Program-made: the position numbers and the translations under genes | Assembly (NCBI GenBank): GCA_013791935.1 | Contig: VMSV01000103.1 | Coordinates: 1 to 64,000, forward strand | Direction of reading: 5' to 3' | Source: Desulfobacteraceae bacterium | GTDB lineage: Bacteria > Desulfobacterota > Desulfobacteria > Desulfobacterales > UBA5616 | DNA: 64,000 bases | Shown here: positions 1 to 7,262 of the stretch, one piece after another | Layout of the letters: each line of letters opens with the position of its first letter | How positions within the stretch are numbered: the first letter of the stretch is position 1 | Notes under the pieces: model-generated | Seen by the model: the letters and a program-made list of their open reading frames with translations, nothing else | Told to the model about the DNA's origin: nothing | The model's database searches: none

Positions 1-250
1 ATTCTTTTTTGAAGAAAATAAAGCAGAATAAAATTACATCTTCAAACCGGGAATAAAATTACATTTTAAAGTCGGGCGTGACACCTTAAGGTCTATTATT
101 AGATTTATTTATATTTTTAACGTGTTCATAACCATAAATAGCTTCATTTATTTTTGCCATTTTTTCCTGAATTTTATTTGCCTCTTCCATAGCCGTGACT
201 GTTCTCAGTGAGTGATCGGGGTCTGAGTGATCGGGGTCAAACCTTGATCT

Positions 251-346
251 GTGAATATTGTACATAAATCACAATTCAAGATCTGACACCCATTTCTGGT
301 GAATATTGTACATAAATCACAATTCAAGATCTGACACCCATTTCTG
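251..346. repeat. Perfect 48-bp tandem duplication
   Basis: Two head-to-tail copies of the same 48 bases lie at 251-298 and 299-346 with no mismatch that I can see. Each copy begins GTGAATATTGTACATAAATC, contains the TTCAAGATCTGACACC word found in other intergenic repeats of this block, and ends with CATTTCTG. Perfect identity suggests a recent duplication. Confidence 0.9.
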
Positions 347-413
347 CGGTGGCTGGCCAGCCTTCCGGGGCGGGCGTCTCACCCGCTGGACTACTACGAC
401 CTTGCCCGGCCGC

Positions 414-516
414 ACTCAAGGTTTGACCGCATTTCCCCGTTGATCTGTGAATATTGTTCATAAATCACAAATCAAGGTTTGATCCCGTTTCCTTGTCAAG
501 GTTTGACCCCGTTTCC
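414..516. repeat. Interspersed repeat copies (CAAGGTTTGACCCC type)
   Basis: Three near-copies of CAAGGTTTGACCCCGTTTCC occur at about 416-437, 473-493 and 496-516. A GATCTGTGAATATTGTTCAT core with TAAATCACA lies between the first and second. The same core and arms recur at 3320-3377, so this is a dispersed family. It ends within a few bases of the AIPR stop codon. Confidence 0.75.
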
Positions 517-519
517 TTC

Positions 520-2265
520 TCAAATAAATTTCACTTTTTCAGCGAATTTCTTGAATATGGGTGCGTTAGGATTAGCCGTTGCCTGAACCAGGCTCTGGAA
601 AATGCCAAGTGTCTTTTTAATGCGTTCCTTATTCTTTAAACCATCGGTAAAAGCCTCCTGTAACTGCGGGCAAAATGAAACACATACTTGAAGAACTGGT
701 TCCCACACCCTTTGGGCCTCGCTTGGTGACAAATTGCCAAAAGAAAGTCGTGAAATTCTGCTGATTCTTCTGGATAAAATCGTCTCCAAACAGACTGAAA
801 TTGCAGACACCAACATAAATGTTGAGCCGCGTTCACGGAAATAGTCAAGCTCCTTCGTTTCGGGTTCAGTCAAACCAGTGTTGCCTTTTGATTTAGTGAC
901 TAGAGCGGATTTTCTTGCTTCGATACACCTTAACAGAGAATAAGAATAGACAATGTGCCCTCCGCTAGTCTCCTCATTAAAATATCGCGAATATAGCTTG
1001 TCAGAAGCCCAAATATCTGATTTTTGGTTATAAGCAACCTCTGGATCCCCTTGCATCGCCGCTAAGGCTTGTCCTACGGTGTACGATGGTAGCAGATTAG
1101 GGTTTCGGCGAATTGCGTCTGAAGCTCCACCTCTTCGGCCGCCTTGGTATTCGCACTGAGGAATGGCTGCAATTTCTTCCCTTAGACGCCGCTGAACTCG
1201 ATCACGGCTCCTGAAATCGGAAGCAGTAACTTTGTTCTGGCTATTGTTGAATTGAATAATATCGAAGATGGTTTCTCTATCAGACGTGACAACGAATCGA
1301 ACAGGAACTTGAACGTCCTCCGAAGGGGTATGCCCTAAAGAACTGAGCGCACCTGTCGTTTGCGCACCATTTACAATTGAGAGGCCTGTGATTTTAAGAG
1401 TCTGAACGCCGCGCTTATCCTGCATGATTTCGTATGAGTGCACAAGAACGGTAAGTCCATTGTTGTACACCCAAAAATCCGCTGGCGCCTCTTGAGCCGA
1501 ATGCTTGATAGCGTTATTGATATTGGCATCACTTCTGCGAGAACCTAAGTACTCTCGAACATTTGCTGAAAATATCTTCGTGCGATGCTTGCGATAGGCT
1601 CTATAGAGAAAACGACCTGGAACAGTTGTTACATAAGCCTTCCACTTTTTTCCGACAACCTCAAACCCTGCGGCTATACGGATGCTAAATTGCTCGGATA
1701 CAAGAATTGGTGACTGAGTTTCCCCGTACCATTCGTCAAATGTGGCGGTTCCAACTTCAAGCGTGCTGACACGGATTTTTTTGCCTGGAAAGTGACTTTT
1801 GAGTGCAGCATCAATAGTGTGTTCGACGGTTACAAGTTCTTGCCTTACATTTTCCGATTCGGGCAGATTATGGATGTACCATACATGAAGATCCTGCAAT
1901 ACGCCTTCTAAGATAGCCTGTCGAAGTTCCGTAGCTGCTGGGCGCAAACGTTCCGGTAGTTCCGCGTGTGGGCGCTGTAGGAGCCATCCGACGGCTGTAT
2001 TGAGATCACTAGCCTTGTTAGAAGGAGCACTTTGCCGTGGTTTCTCAGAGTTGTAGCATTGCGCAAGAACGGCATGCCCCTCATCGGGATCAATGTAGAC
2101 GATATCGCATTTTTTATCATCACTCCCGTCTGTAAGGGAATTAGCGGCTACGGTGTCAAGATCTTCAATGCCAAATCGAAGCCCTAAAGCAAAAAGGCCA
2201 AGAGAATTATCTCCATACTTAGTGAGGTCCGTTCGACTTTGAAACGCTTGTTCCCAATTAGACAT
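520..2265 (-). CDS. AIPR-family (abortive infection phage resistance) protein
   Basis: This 581-residue protein matches the AIPR family by motif: FWVYNNGLT at about 264-272 and IVNGAQTT at about 297-304, followed by a long helical C-terminus. The family is named after abortive-infection phage resistance proteins and is common in defence islands. The N-terminal part has an acidic TDGSDDKKCDIVYID stretch followed by a strand with VLAQC. That resembles the PD-(D/E)xK nuclease-like start of some AIPR proteins, although the usual Q-x-K lysine is not at the expected place. The ATG start is preceded by AAGGAG at a good distance. It stands alone between repeat copies. Family call is fairly sure; antiphage activity is inference. 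Confidence 0.85.
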   Translation of the reverse strand: MSNWEQAFQSRTDLTKYGDNSLGLFALGLRFGIEDLDTVAANSLTDGSDDKKCDIVYIDPDEGHAVLAQCYNSEKPRQSAPSNKASDLNTAVGWLLQRPHAELPERLRPAATELRQAILEGVLQDLHVWYIHNLPESENVRQELVTVEHTIDAALKSHFPGKKIRVSTLEVGTATFDEWYGETQSPILVSEQFSIRIAAGFEVVGKKWKAYVTTVPGRFLYRAYRKHRTKIFSANVREYLGSRRSDANINNAIKHSAQEAPADFWVYNNGLTVLVHSYEIMQDKRGVQTLKITGLSIVNGAQTTGALSSLGHTPSEDVQVPVRFVVTSDRETIFDIIQFNNSQNKVTASDFRSRDRVQRRLREEIAAIPQCEYQGGRRGGASDAIRRNPNLLPSYTVGQALAAMQGDPEVAYNQKSDIWASDKLYSRYFNEETSGGHIVYSYSLLRCIEARKSALVTKSKGNTGLTEPETKELDYFRERGSTFMLVSAISVCLETILSRRISRISRLSFGNLSPSEAQRVWEPVLQVCVSFCPQLQEAFTDGLKNKERIKKTLGIFQSLVQATANPNAPIFKKFAEKVKFI

Positions 2266-2318
2266 GAGTTAACTCCTTTTTCACAAAGTTTGTGGTGAAA
2301 GTTTGTGGTGAAGTTTGT

Positions 2319-2377
2319 GGTGTCAGATCTTGAATAGTGAATATTTTACGATTAATCACTATTCAAGATCTGACACC
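2319..2377. repeat. Perfect 22-bp palindrome with 15-nt loop
   Basis: The arm at 2319-2340 (GGTGTCAGATCTTGAATAGTGA) is the exact reverse complement of 2356-2377, separated by 15 AT-rich bases. It would form a long hairpin in either strand. It lies just upstream of the AIPR gene and has no run of T directly after it, so it is more like a mobile palindromic repeat than a terminator. Confidence 0.9.
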
Positions 2378-2437
2378 GTACCTTATCAATTAGACTATTC
2401 AAGATCTGACACCGTACCTTATGACACCGTACCTTAA
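2361..2437. repeat. Direct repeat of ATTCAAGATCTGACACCGTACCTTA type
   Basis: A 25-base word at 2361-2385 recurs at 2397-2421. A third partial copy (TGACACCGTACCTTA) follows at about 2423-2437. The first copy overlaps the right arm of the 2319-2377 palindrome. The arrangement suggests repeated insertion or slippage of a palindromic element between two defence-type genes. Confidence 0.8.
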
Positions 2438-2477
2438 GGCTGTTCGGCGTCCTGTGCAAAAATATGTTGGCCAAATT

Positions 2478-3212
2478 TTACCAAGAATGTCTTTGACCTG
2501 ATGCATCTATGGCGTGTTTTATGACAAAATCATTAAGAGCTTCTGGCTCAGGAAACTGATCACTATTAATAAGTATTTTACATAATAACGATATTGCCCT
2601 TTTACCAACTCCGCGCATCCCATAAATCTCTTCAAGATGCGCCATAGTTATTTGGTCAAAATATCTAATGGAGTTATTTAGCAGCCATTCTCGAATCAGA
2701 TGGGGTAAACTTGAAAAATCACCACCTTTGGTCACCAATTCACGTTTGCTACGACCGATAGAGGTTCTTGTGGCTAACACCTCTTGGAAAGGATTATTTG
2801 TTCTATCTAAGGCCAAAAGAAGTTCATCAATTGCTTTTGATAAGTCCGTTTTAAGCTTCTCACATCCCATAAGATTATGTTCATAAATTATCACTCTATA
2901 ATCTCGAACATCAAAAGGAACATGTTCAATGCCCTGAGCTGTCATTATTGTCTTATTACCAACAGAATGTGCGATGCCAAGCTCATAGAAAACATTGGGA
3001 TTTTTGCGTGTCAGATCAGCAATTATAATATCCGCTGAAAGGATGCCTTCGATTATGTCACGACTTATTGATCCAGGTCTTGATATTTCATCCACACGCC
3101 AACAATGTAGACCTGATTTAGTACAAACCGGCTTATAAATTTCAGTGTATATTTCTTTAAGATCATCTTCAAAAGGCATTAAAACAAAGCATTGTTTGTC
3201 TACGCGATCCAT
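2478..3212 (-). CDS. Nucleoside-deoxyribosyltransferase-like / TIR-like protein with C-terminal HhH-like domain
   Basis: The first ~120 of 244 residues have the pattern FVLMPF (9-14), a DIIIADLT strand-loop (61-68) and NPNVFYELGIAHS (71-83). This is typical of the nucleoside 2-deoxyribosyltransferase-like / TIR-like fold often seen in conflict-system effectors, with D66, N71 and E77 the likely site residues. The last ~75 residues (LEEIYGMRGVGKRAISLL) look like the helix-hairpin-helix of the RNA polymerase alpha C-terminal domain. ATG start with a TGGAGA site. It lies between palindromic repeats, next to AIPR and caspase-like genes. Substrate (a nucleotide or NAD-type molecule) is unknown; a defence role is inferred. 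Confidence 0.7.
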   Translation of the reverse strand: MDRVDKQCFVLMPFEDDLKEIYTEIYKPVCTKSGLHCWRVDEISRPGSISRDIIEGILSADIIIADLTRKNPNVFYELGIAHSVGNKTIMTAQGIEHVPFDVRDYRVIIYEHNLMGCEKLKTDLSKAIDELLLALDRTNNPFQEVLATRTSIGRSKRELVTKGGDFSSLPHLIREWLLNNSIRYFDQITMAHLEEIYGMRGVGKRAISLLCKILINSDQFPEPEALNDFVIKHAIDASGQRHSW

Positions 3213-3319
3213 AATTTCTCCAGGCCAACGAATTTCACCCCAATTTCACCCAAGTTCTGACACCAGTTTGTTCTTCTATTTAAATCTCAATTCCTCTTTT
3301 TTGATTGAGGGAGGTGATC

Positions 3320-3377
3320 GGGGTCAAACCTTGATCTGTGAATATCGTTCATAAATCACAATACAAGGTTTGTCCCC
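3320..3377. repeat. Imperfect palindrome, GGGGTCAAACCTTG type
   Basis: The left arm GGGGTCAAACCTTG...TGTGA and right arm TCACA...CAAGGTTTGTCCCC form an imperfect hairpin around a GAATATCGTTCATAAA core. The core matches the copies at 251-346 and 441-470, so it belongs to the same dispersed family. It sits between the deoxyribosyltransferase-like gene and the zinc-ribbon gene. Confidence 0.85.
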
Positions 3378-3385
3378 GCTTCCAC

Positions 3386-3577
3386 CTATCGATCTTGATT
3401 TATTTCGAACCTATTGCCACAGCTTTTACAATCATAAGTATGGGTATGCTCTGCAACCGATCCGTCCCTACGAGTGTATCCTTTTGATTTCATTTTATTC
3501 CTTGGGATATTTTCAAGGGCGTTCCTGCAGACCGGGCAATATTTAATATCTGGTTGAGGTCCAGGTTTATTTGCCAT
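3386..3577 (-). CDS. Small zinc-ribbon protein
   Basis: This 63-residue protein has two cysteine pairs, CPVC at 14-17 and CKSC at about 50-53, as expected for a zinc ribbon, with a basic linker between (KMKSKGYTRRDG). The ATG start follows an AAAGGG site, 36 bases after the stop of the caspase-like gene in the same direction, so the two probably share a transcript. I do not recognise the family. It could be a nucleic-acid-binding partner or a substrate of the neighbouring protease; both are guesses. Confidence 0.65.
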   Translation of the reverse strand: MANKPGPQPDIKYCPVCRNALENIPRNKMKSKGYTRRDGSVAEHTHTYDCKSCGNRFEINQDR

Positions 3578-3613
3578 TTTATGCCCTTTCTCAATCTTAG
3601 CCGCAGTGACAGG

Positions 3614-4459
3614 TTAGCGTCCTTTGAATGCCTCAGCTTTTTCATATGTAACTGAAAAGCGATCTTGATTTTCAGGATATAGGTCGCACATGAAATAGCA
3701 GTTACGAAACTTGTTAAATGCATCAGGTTCCTCCCTGGCCAGCCTCTTTTTAAGTTCAACTGCTGTGGGCAAAGGGGAGGTTTTTCTGCTTTTTAATGTT
3801 TTACGAATCCTTCTTGCACGCATTTTTAATTTGCCGGGAGTACAAAACTTTTCTTTATAGTTTTGCCATACTCTATAAAAAAATCCTTCAGCAGTAGTTT
3901 TATAATATAAATCTTGTGAAGAAATTGAATTAAGTGCATCCATGGCTGCCTTAGGAGAACCTGTGGAAAATAGCGTTTGATAAAATGTTCTAAAATCCCT
4001 TTCCACCTCACCAACACTAATCTCCTGATGGGGGCCTATTAGTCCCCAAACTGGTGCACGGTCTGAAGGATTAAGCGCTTTTGTCAGGGCTCCACCGAAG
4101 CATGTTGCGAGAACGACTATGAGATTGAGACGCATCGAAACGTTGAGTGGAATCAACCCCCTTTTTAGATGTTCCCACGACACCAATGAACGATCTGCAA
4201 GCTGTAACCCATCCTCGTATCCATGTGATTCAATATGCAAAAGGGGGAGGGCATGATTCTGTTCATTTTGCCTTCGCAACTGCTCCAAATAGTCGAATAG
4301 TTGATATTCATTCTCTACTCTTAGATATGCTATTCCTGGTGTTGGAGAATATGCAGTGGCGCAAATATCTAAATCTTCAAATAACCTCCTGGCAGTGTTC
4401 AATTCGCCTTCGGGTATTGAGTCCAATATCACTACGCAATTGAAGCGATTCTCGCTCAA
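3614..4459 (-). CDS. Caspase-like (CHAT/C14-type) cysteine protease candidate
   Basis: The 281-residue protein has the two hallmarks of the caspase fold: a hydrophobic strand ending in a histidine (LLHIESHG, His79) followed by a short hairpin, and a second strand ending in a cysteine (IVVLATCFGG, Cys120). The spacing of about 40 residues fits CHAT and C14 domains. The C-terminal ~100 residues are basic (RRIRKTLKSRK) and not recognised. The start is TTG with AGGAAA upstream. Proteases of this kind act as effectors in several bacterial defence systems. Target and trigger are not visible here. It probably forms an operon with the zinc-ribbon gene downstream. Confidence 0.65.
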   Translation of the reverse strand: MSENRFNCVVILDSIPEGELNTARRLFEDLDICATAYSPTPGIAYLRVENEYQLFDYLEQLRRQNEQNHALPLLHIESHGYEDGLQLADRSLVSWEHLKRGLIPLNVSMRLNLIVVLATCFGGALTKALNPSDRAPVWGLIGPHQEISVGEVERDFRTFYQTLFSTGSPKAAMDALNSISSQDLYYKTTAEGFFYRVWQNYKEKFCTPGKLKMRARRIRKTLKSRKTSPLPTAVELKKRLAREEPDAFNKFRNCYFMCDLYPENQDRFSVTYEKAEAFKGR

Positions 4460-4872
4460 AATTAACTATTTTCCTATCGCTAACCACTGATTATCATGTC
4501 AAATCGGAACCATATTAGATATTACAGCATTATTTATTTCGATTTGACACATATTAATATCAATAAATTTAATTTGAGATGGTGAAAAATAAAATGATAT
4601 TAGAATATTGCATTAAAGATTGGGATTTTGTTATGACCAAACAAGCTATTATCACAAGCAAATACAAAAATACAGATTTAAAATGATGTGAATTGGGTAT
4701 TTGATTGTGGTTTAAAACCGGGGGTTTATTGACTGGTTCAGACCTTGCGAGATTTCACAGCGATGCAGAATAAAATTAACCCTATCGTACCGATTCAACC
4801 CGGTTTTCTTTGTATTTATTTAAACCCTCTTGAATTTGCTCCAGGCTTAACGGTGCCTCGGGCATGGCAGCC
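4460..4872. other. AT-rich intergenic region between defence block and Mu-like element
   Basis: No gene is supported in these ~410 bases. The part nearest the caspase-like gene carries a 10-bp inverted repeat (next entry). The rest is AT-rich up to about 4720, after which base composition shifts toward the GC-richer Mu-like element. The left end of that element is presumably near here but I could not define it. Confidence 0.5.
4497..4549. promoter_or_regulatory. Inverted repeat upstream of caspase-like gene, possible operator
   Basis: TGTCAAATCG at 4497-4506 and its exact reverse complement CGATTTGACA at 4540-4549 are 33 bases apart, 38-90 bases upstream of the caspase-like start. Each arm contains TTGACA on one strand, so they could also be -35 elements of divergent promoters. 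Operator function is a guess. Confidence 0.4.
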
Positions 4873-5076
4873 TCATAGTTTAAACTCCACCTCATGCACC
4901 TTAAAGCAGCAGGAACACCGGAAACTCAAATTCCCGCTGGTTCCCATATGGGCCACCAGAAAGGCCCTTTTATGCTTTTGGCAGTGGAATCCCGTTCCGC
5001 TATTATTTTTCCGGGCCTCTTTTTGGTGTGCTTGAAACGCCACCATCAATTTCACGGTTTCTCGAATCGTTCCCAT
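4873..5076 (-). CDS. Small Cys/His-rich protein, possible Mu Com-like zinc finger
   Basis: This 67-residue frame overlaps the 3' end of gemA. The second half has FHCQKH and, 22 residues later, FRCSCC, which could bind one zinc ion. Mu-like phages often have a small zinc-finger gene (Com) near their middle region, so the position is suggestive. The true start may be an internal ATG (residue 11). It is the last frame of the Mu-like element before the accessory block. Moderate doubt remains because of the overlap of more than 40 bases. Confidence 0.4.
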   Translation of the reverse strand: MGTIRETVKLMVAFQAHQKEARKNNSGTGFHCQKHKRAFLVAHMGTSGNLSFRCSCCFKVHEVEFKL

Positions 5077-5479
5077 CCCGCTCCCCGATCTTTTTTAAAG
5101 CTTCAATCACGCTGTGTGCTTTTTCAAAGGTTAAAAAATTCTCATGATCCACCCGGAACCGCTTCTGCAAAAAGCCGCGCAGAGCCTTCATTTCCCGGCC
5201 TTTTTCAGCCCACCCGATGCTCCACCACTGGGCATAGATCTTTTTGATCTGGGCATCCGTGGCCATGCCGGGCCGGTTTGGCCGCTTGCCCACCGGATTG
5301 AACCGGCTCACAAACCCGCAGGATTCAAAGTGCTTCACCACTCGCAGAAACCCATCTTCGTTCAATTCCGAGGAGGATTCCACGCCGCCGTGGGCCAGAA
5401 GAGCCGCCCGGTAGGTGTCGGCATCCAGACCCAGTTGTTTTTTAGCAATGTGCAAAACCGCCAGTTTTTTCCGGTCCAT
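5003..5479 (-). CDS. gemA: GemA-like (Gp16/DUF1018) Mu-phage early protein
   Basis: The 158-residue protein opens with MDRKKLAVLHIAKKQLGLD and continues with a YRAALLAHGG segment. This is the usual start of the GemA/Gp16 family, found in the early or semi-early region of Mu-like phages and thought to affect host gene expression or DNA topology. The FxxVxxxFxxxGF helix follows. It comes after the 224-residue early gene with a short gap and is co-directional with the transposase. In intact Mu-like phages the late activator Mor and the structural genes would follow; here they do not. Confidence 0.8.
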   Translation of the reverse strand: MDRKKLAVLHIAKKQLGLDADTYRAALLAHGGVESSSELNEDGFLRVVKHFESCGFVSRFNPVGKRPNRPGMATDAQIKKIYAQWWSIGWAEKGREMKALRGFLQKRFRVDHENFLTFEKAHSVIEALKKIGERDGNDSRNREIDGGVSSTPKRGPEK

Positions 5480-5491
5480 AGGCTTCGCTTT

Positions 5492-6166
5492 TCAGGCAAT
5501 CTGAAGTTTTTCCATTAAAAGAGACAATTCCGCCGTCTTGTTCTTCAACAGGGCGATCTGCTCTTTAGGCAAAAGCACCCCGCCATACTTGGCCCCGATT
5601 TTTCTCAAACCATCTGAAAATTTTTCCGGGTCCCGGGTCATGCGCTCCAAAAAAGCGTCCACCACCTCAATGGGCGTGGGATCATCCACCCGTTGCCGCA
5701 CCCACCCCGTGTTTTCATTCTGGCCGCTCCGGTCTGTCAGTTCATCGAATTCAAAGGAAAGCTGCTGCATCATGTCCACCAGGGCCGCTTTCCGTCCCCG
5801 GCTGGCCTTCACGATCCCGGTCATCCCGCGCTTACGGAATGCGTCGTAAAACTCCACGGCATCGGCGTTGCTTTCGGCGATCCAGTACCCGCCGTGTGTT
5901 CCGGCTGCGGAAAGAATCGGAACCTGGTCGTGATACAGAAGAATATGGTTGTGGAGGATTCGGCAATCCCGCTTGACCGCCTCCAGGGTCTGGACCTCGG
6001 CGAGGTTGTATTCCGCATCAAACCTTGCGGCCAATTCGTTTGCGGACAGCCGGTTATCCCGTCCCACGTGATCCCACAAAATGCCCACAAACACATTCTC
6101 CGCCCGGGTCAGCAAACGGGTGTGATACCCGGTTTTCGTGTTAAACCCCATGTCCTCTGCCTTCAT
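5492..6166 (-). CDS. Mu-like early protein, winged-helix-like, function unknown
   Basis: The 224-residue protein has a pattern of a winged helix-turn-helix in residues ~25-105: NELAARF, a predicted recognition helix around AVKRDCRILHNHI, then a hairpin IPILSAAGTHGGYWIA-like wing. A helical C-terminus ends in a short leucine-rich helix (ELSLLMEKLQ), which might pair with a partner. AAGGGGG precedes the ATG. It is embedded in the early operon between the 91-residue gene and gemA. I do not recognise a named family. Confidence 0.65.
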   Translation of the reverse strand: MKAEDMGFNTKTGYHTRLLTRAENVFVGILWDHVGRDNRLSANELAARFDAEYNLAEVQTLEAVKRDCRILHNHILLYHDQVPILSAAGTHGGYWIAESNADAVEFYDAFRKRGMTGIVKASRGRKAALVDMMQQLSFEFDELTDRSGQNENTGWVRQRVDDPTPIEVVDAFLERMTRDPEKFSDGLRKIGAKYGGVLLPKEQIALLKNKTAELSLLMEKLQIA

Positions 6167-6226
6167 GTTTTCCCCCTTTGCCGTTGTTTACGCAGGGACG
6201 GACCTGTGCAGGCTGGCCCCTGAGGC

Positions 6227-6502
6227 CTATCGTCCGGACCCCGCATAAGGATTGCCCTTTGTGGACTTGCTCATCACCGTCACCACGTTTCCACTGAATT
6301 CATCCACCTTCAGCACCACATCCAAACCCGTGTGCCAGTAAATGGCCAGCACCCGGTGGGGATCGCCGTTGCGCTTCGCATACGTGCTGCAACTCTGCAC
6401 CACCAGGCTTTCCCGGATGATGTGCTGCACCTGTTCCACGGTGGGCACTCCGCCCACCCGTAACGCCCAGTTTTTAATAAAATGATCAGTCAATCGCAGC
6501 AT
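6227..6502 (-). CDS. Mu-like early protein of 91 residues, unknown
   Basis: I chose the ATG at 6502 rather than the upstream one because GAGGTGG lies six bases before it. It overlaps the preceding gene by 17 bases, as expected in a tight phage operon. The protein begins MLRLTDHFIKNWALRVGG and has a predicted four- or five-stranded C-terminal sheet (LAIYWHTGLDVVLKVDE, VVTVMS). No family recognised. Codon use and GC content match the transposase genes. Confidence 0.6.
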   Translation of the reverse strand: MLRLTDHFIKNWALRVGGVPTVEQVQHIIRESLVVQSCSTYAKRNGDPHRVLAIYWHTGLDVVLKVDEFSGNVVTVMSKSTKGNPYAGSGR

Positions 6503-6704
6503 GGGCCACCTCTTTTTTACCGTCCAGCCCATTGACCTTTTCCCGTACAACAACATCCTTGCCCCAAACCCCGGCCATCGTACCCACCCATTTTACAAGG
6601 GGCCAGCCTGCGCAGCTTGCGCAAACCGGGCAGGCGCAATGGATGGTCCCGTCATACACCTCTTCGCAATTCATGCAGCACATGGTTTTATTCAGTTTTG
6701 CCAT
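6486..6704 (-). CDS. Small cysteine-rich protein in Mu-like early operon
   Basis: The 72-residue product has six cysteines in the first 35 residues (CCMNC, HCACPVCASC), as in a small zinc ribbon. AAGGAG lies before the ATG. Its 3' end overlaps the next gene and its 5' end overlaps the 183-residue gene by 17 bases, so the three are probably translationally coupled. Function unknown; nucleic-acid binding is a reasonable guess. Confidence 0.6.
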   Translation of the reverse strand: MAKLNKTMCCMNCEEVYDGTIHCACPVCASCAGWPLVKWVGTMAGVWGKDVVVREKVNGLDGKKEVAHAAID

Positions 6705-7239
6705 GCTGATTTCTCCTTTCTGTTCCTTGTTCGCGGCTCATTTTCTTTTTGCTCCGGAGCTTTCGCAGTTTTGAGCATTTGCCAGTATTGACCGGGGTAT
6801 CCGGTCCCGGATCATTCACCAGGGTCCAGACGTTGAACCGGTTGCCTTTTTGCCGGAGATACCCCAGGTTTTTCAGGCAATTCAAATATTCCAGCACCGT
6901 ATACCTGGCCGCCCCGGACAAACGCTCGATCTCATCCGTGTCAAACTGACGGTGGCTCCGGATCAGGTGCCAGATCACATCCATTTTGGTGCGTTGCCTT
7001 TCCTTCCCGGCATATTCATATTGGCCGGGGTCTGTTTTTTTCACCTCACCGGTTTTCATCATGTCAAACAGTATGGCGCTGATCTGCCGGTACGCCAGAC
7101 AGGGGGCCAGATATTCGATATCCGGGATGCAAAAGGTTTTCAGATACTTTGCAGCATTCCGGACCTTGGCTGTATGGGTGGCACCCTGGCTTACGATTTC
7201 TCGAAGGTTGGCCAGCTCTTTTTTGGATAGCCGTTTCAT
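6688..7239 (-). CDS. Mu-like early protein with winged-helix domain
   Basis: The 183-residue product has a helical N-terminus (KELANLREIVSQGATHT) and a middle segment RQFDTDEIERLSGAARYTVLEYLNCLKNLGYL followed by a wing, read here in parts as a winged helix-turn-helix at about 90-145. The C-terminal tail is basic (KLRKLRSKKKMSREQ). Proteins of this layout are common in Mu-like early regions between MuB and GemA. Specific role unknown. Confidence 0.65.
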   Translation of the reverse strand: MKRLSKKELANLREIVSQGATHTAKVRNAAKYLKTFCIPDIEYLAPCLAYRQISAILFDMMKTGEVKKTDPGQYEYAGKERQRTKMDVIWHLIRSHRQFDTDEIERLSGAARYTVLEYLNCLKNLGYLRQKGNRFNVWTLVNDPGPDTPVNTGKCSKLRKLRSKKKMSREQGTERRNQHGKTE

Positions 7240-7262
7240 TTTTCCACCACCGTTCTTGCCTC

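Larger units (their letters stand above)
1..519. other. Gene-free left edge with repeats
   Basis: No convincing coding region is visible here. The right half is built from copies of a short repeat family: a GGGGTCAAACCTTG arm near 233, a 48-bp tandem duplication at 251-346, and several CAAGGTTTGACCCCGTTTCC-like copies between about 414 and 516. The last copy abuts the stop codon of the AIPR gene. A GC-richer insert at about 345-415 interrupts the repeats. Confidence 0.6.

Noticed and set aside
1-4500. Possible CRISPR array from the repeated intergenic words
   Set aside because: The repeats are palindromic and irregularly spaced with genes between them, and there are no uniform spacers or cas genes.
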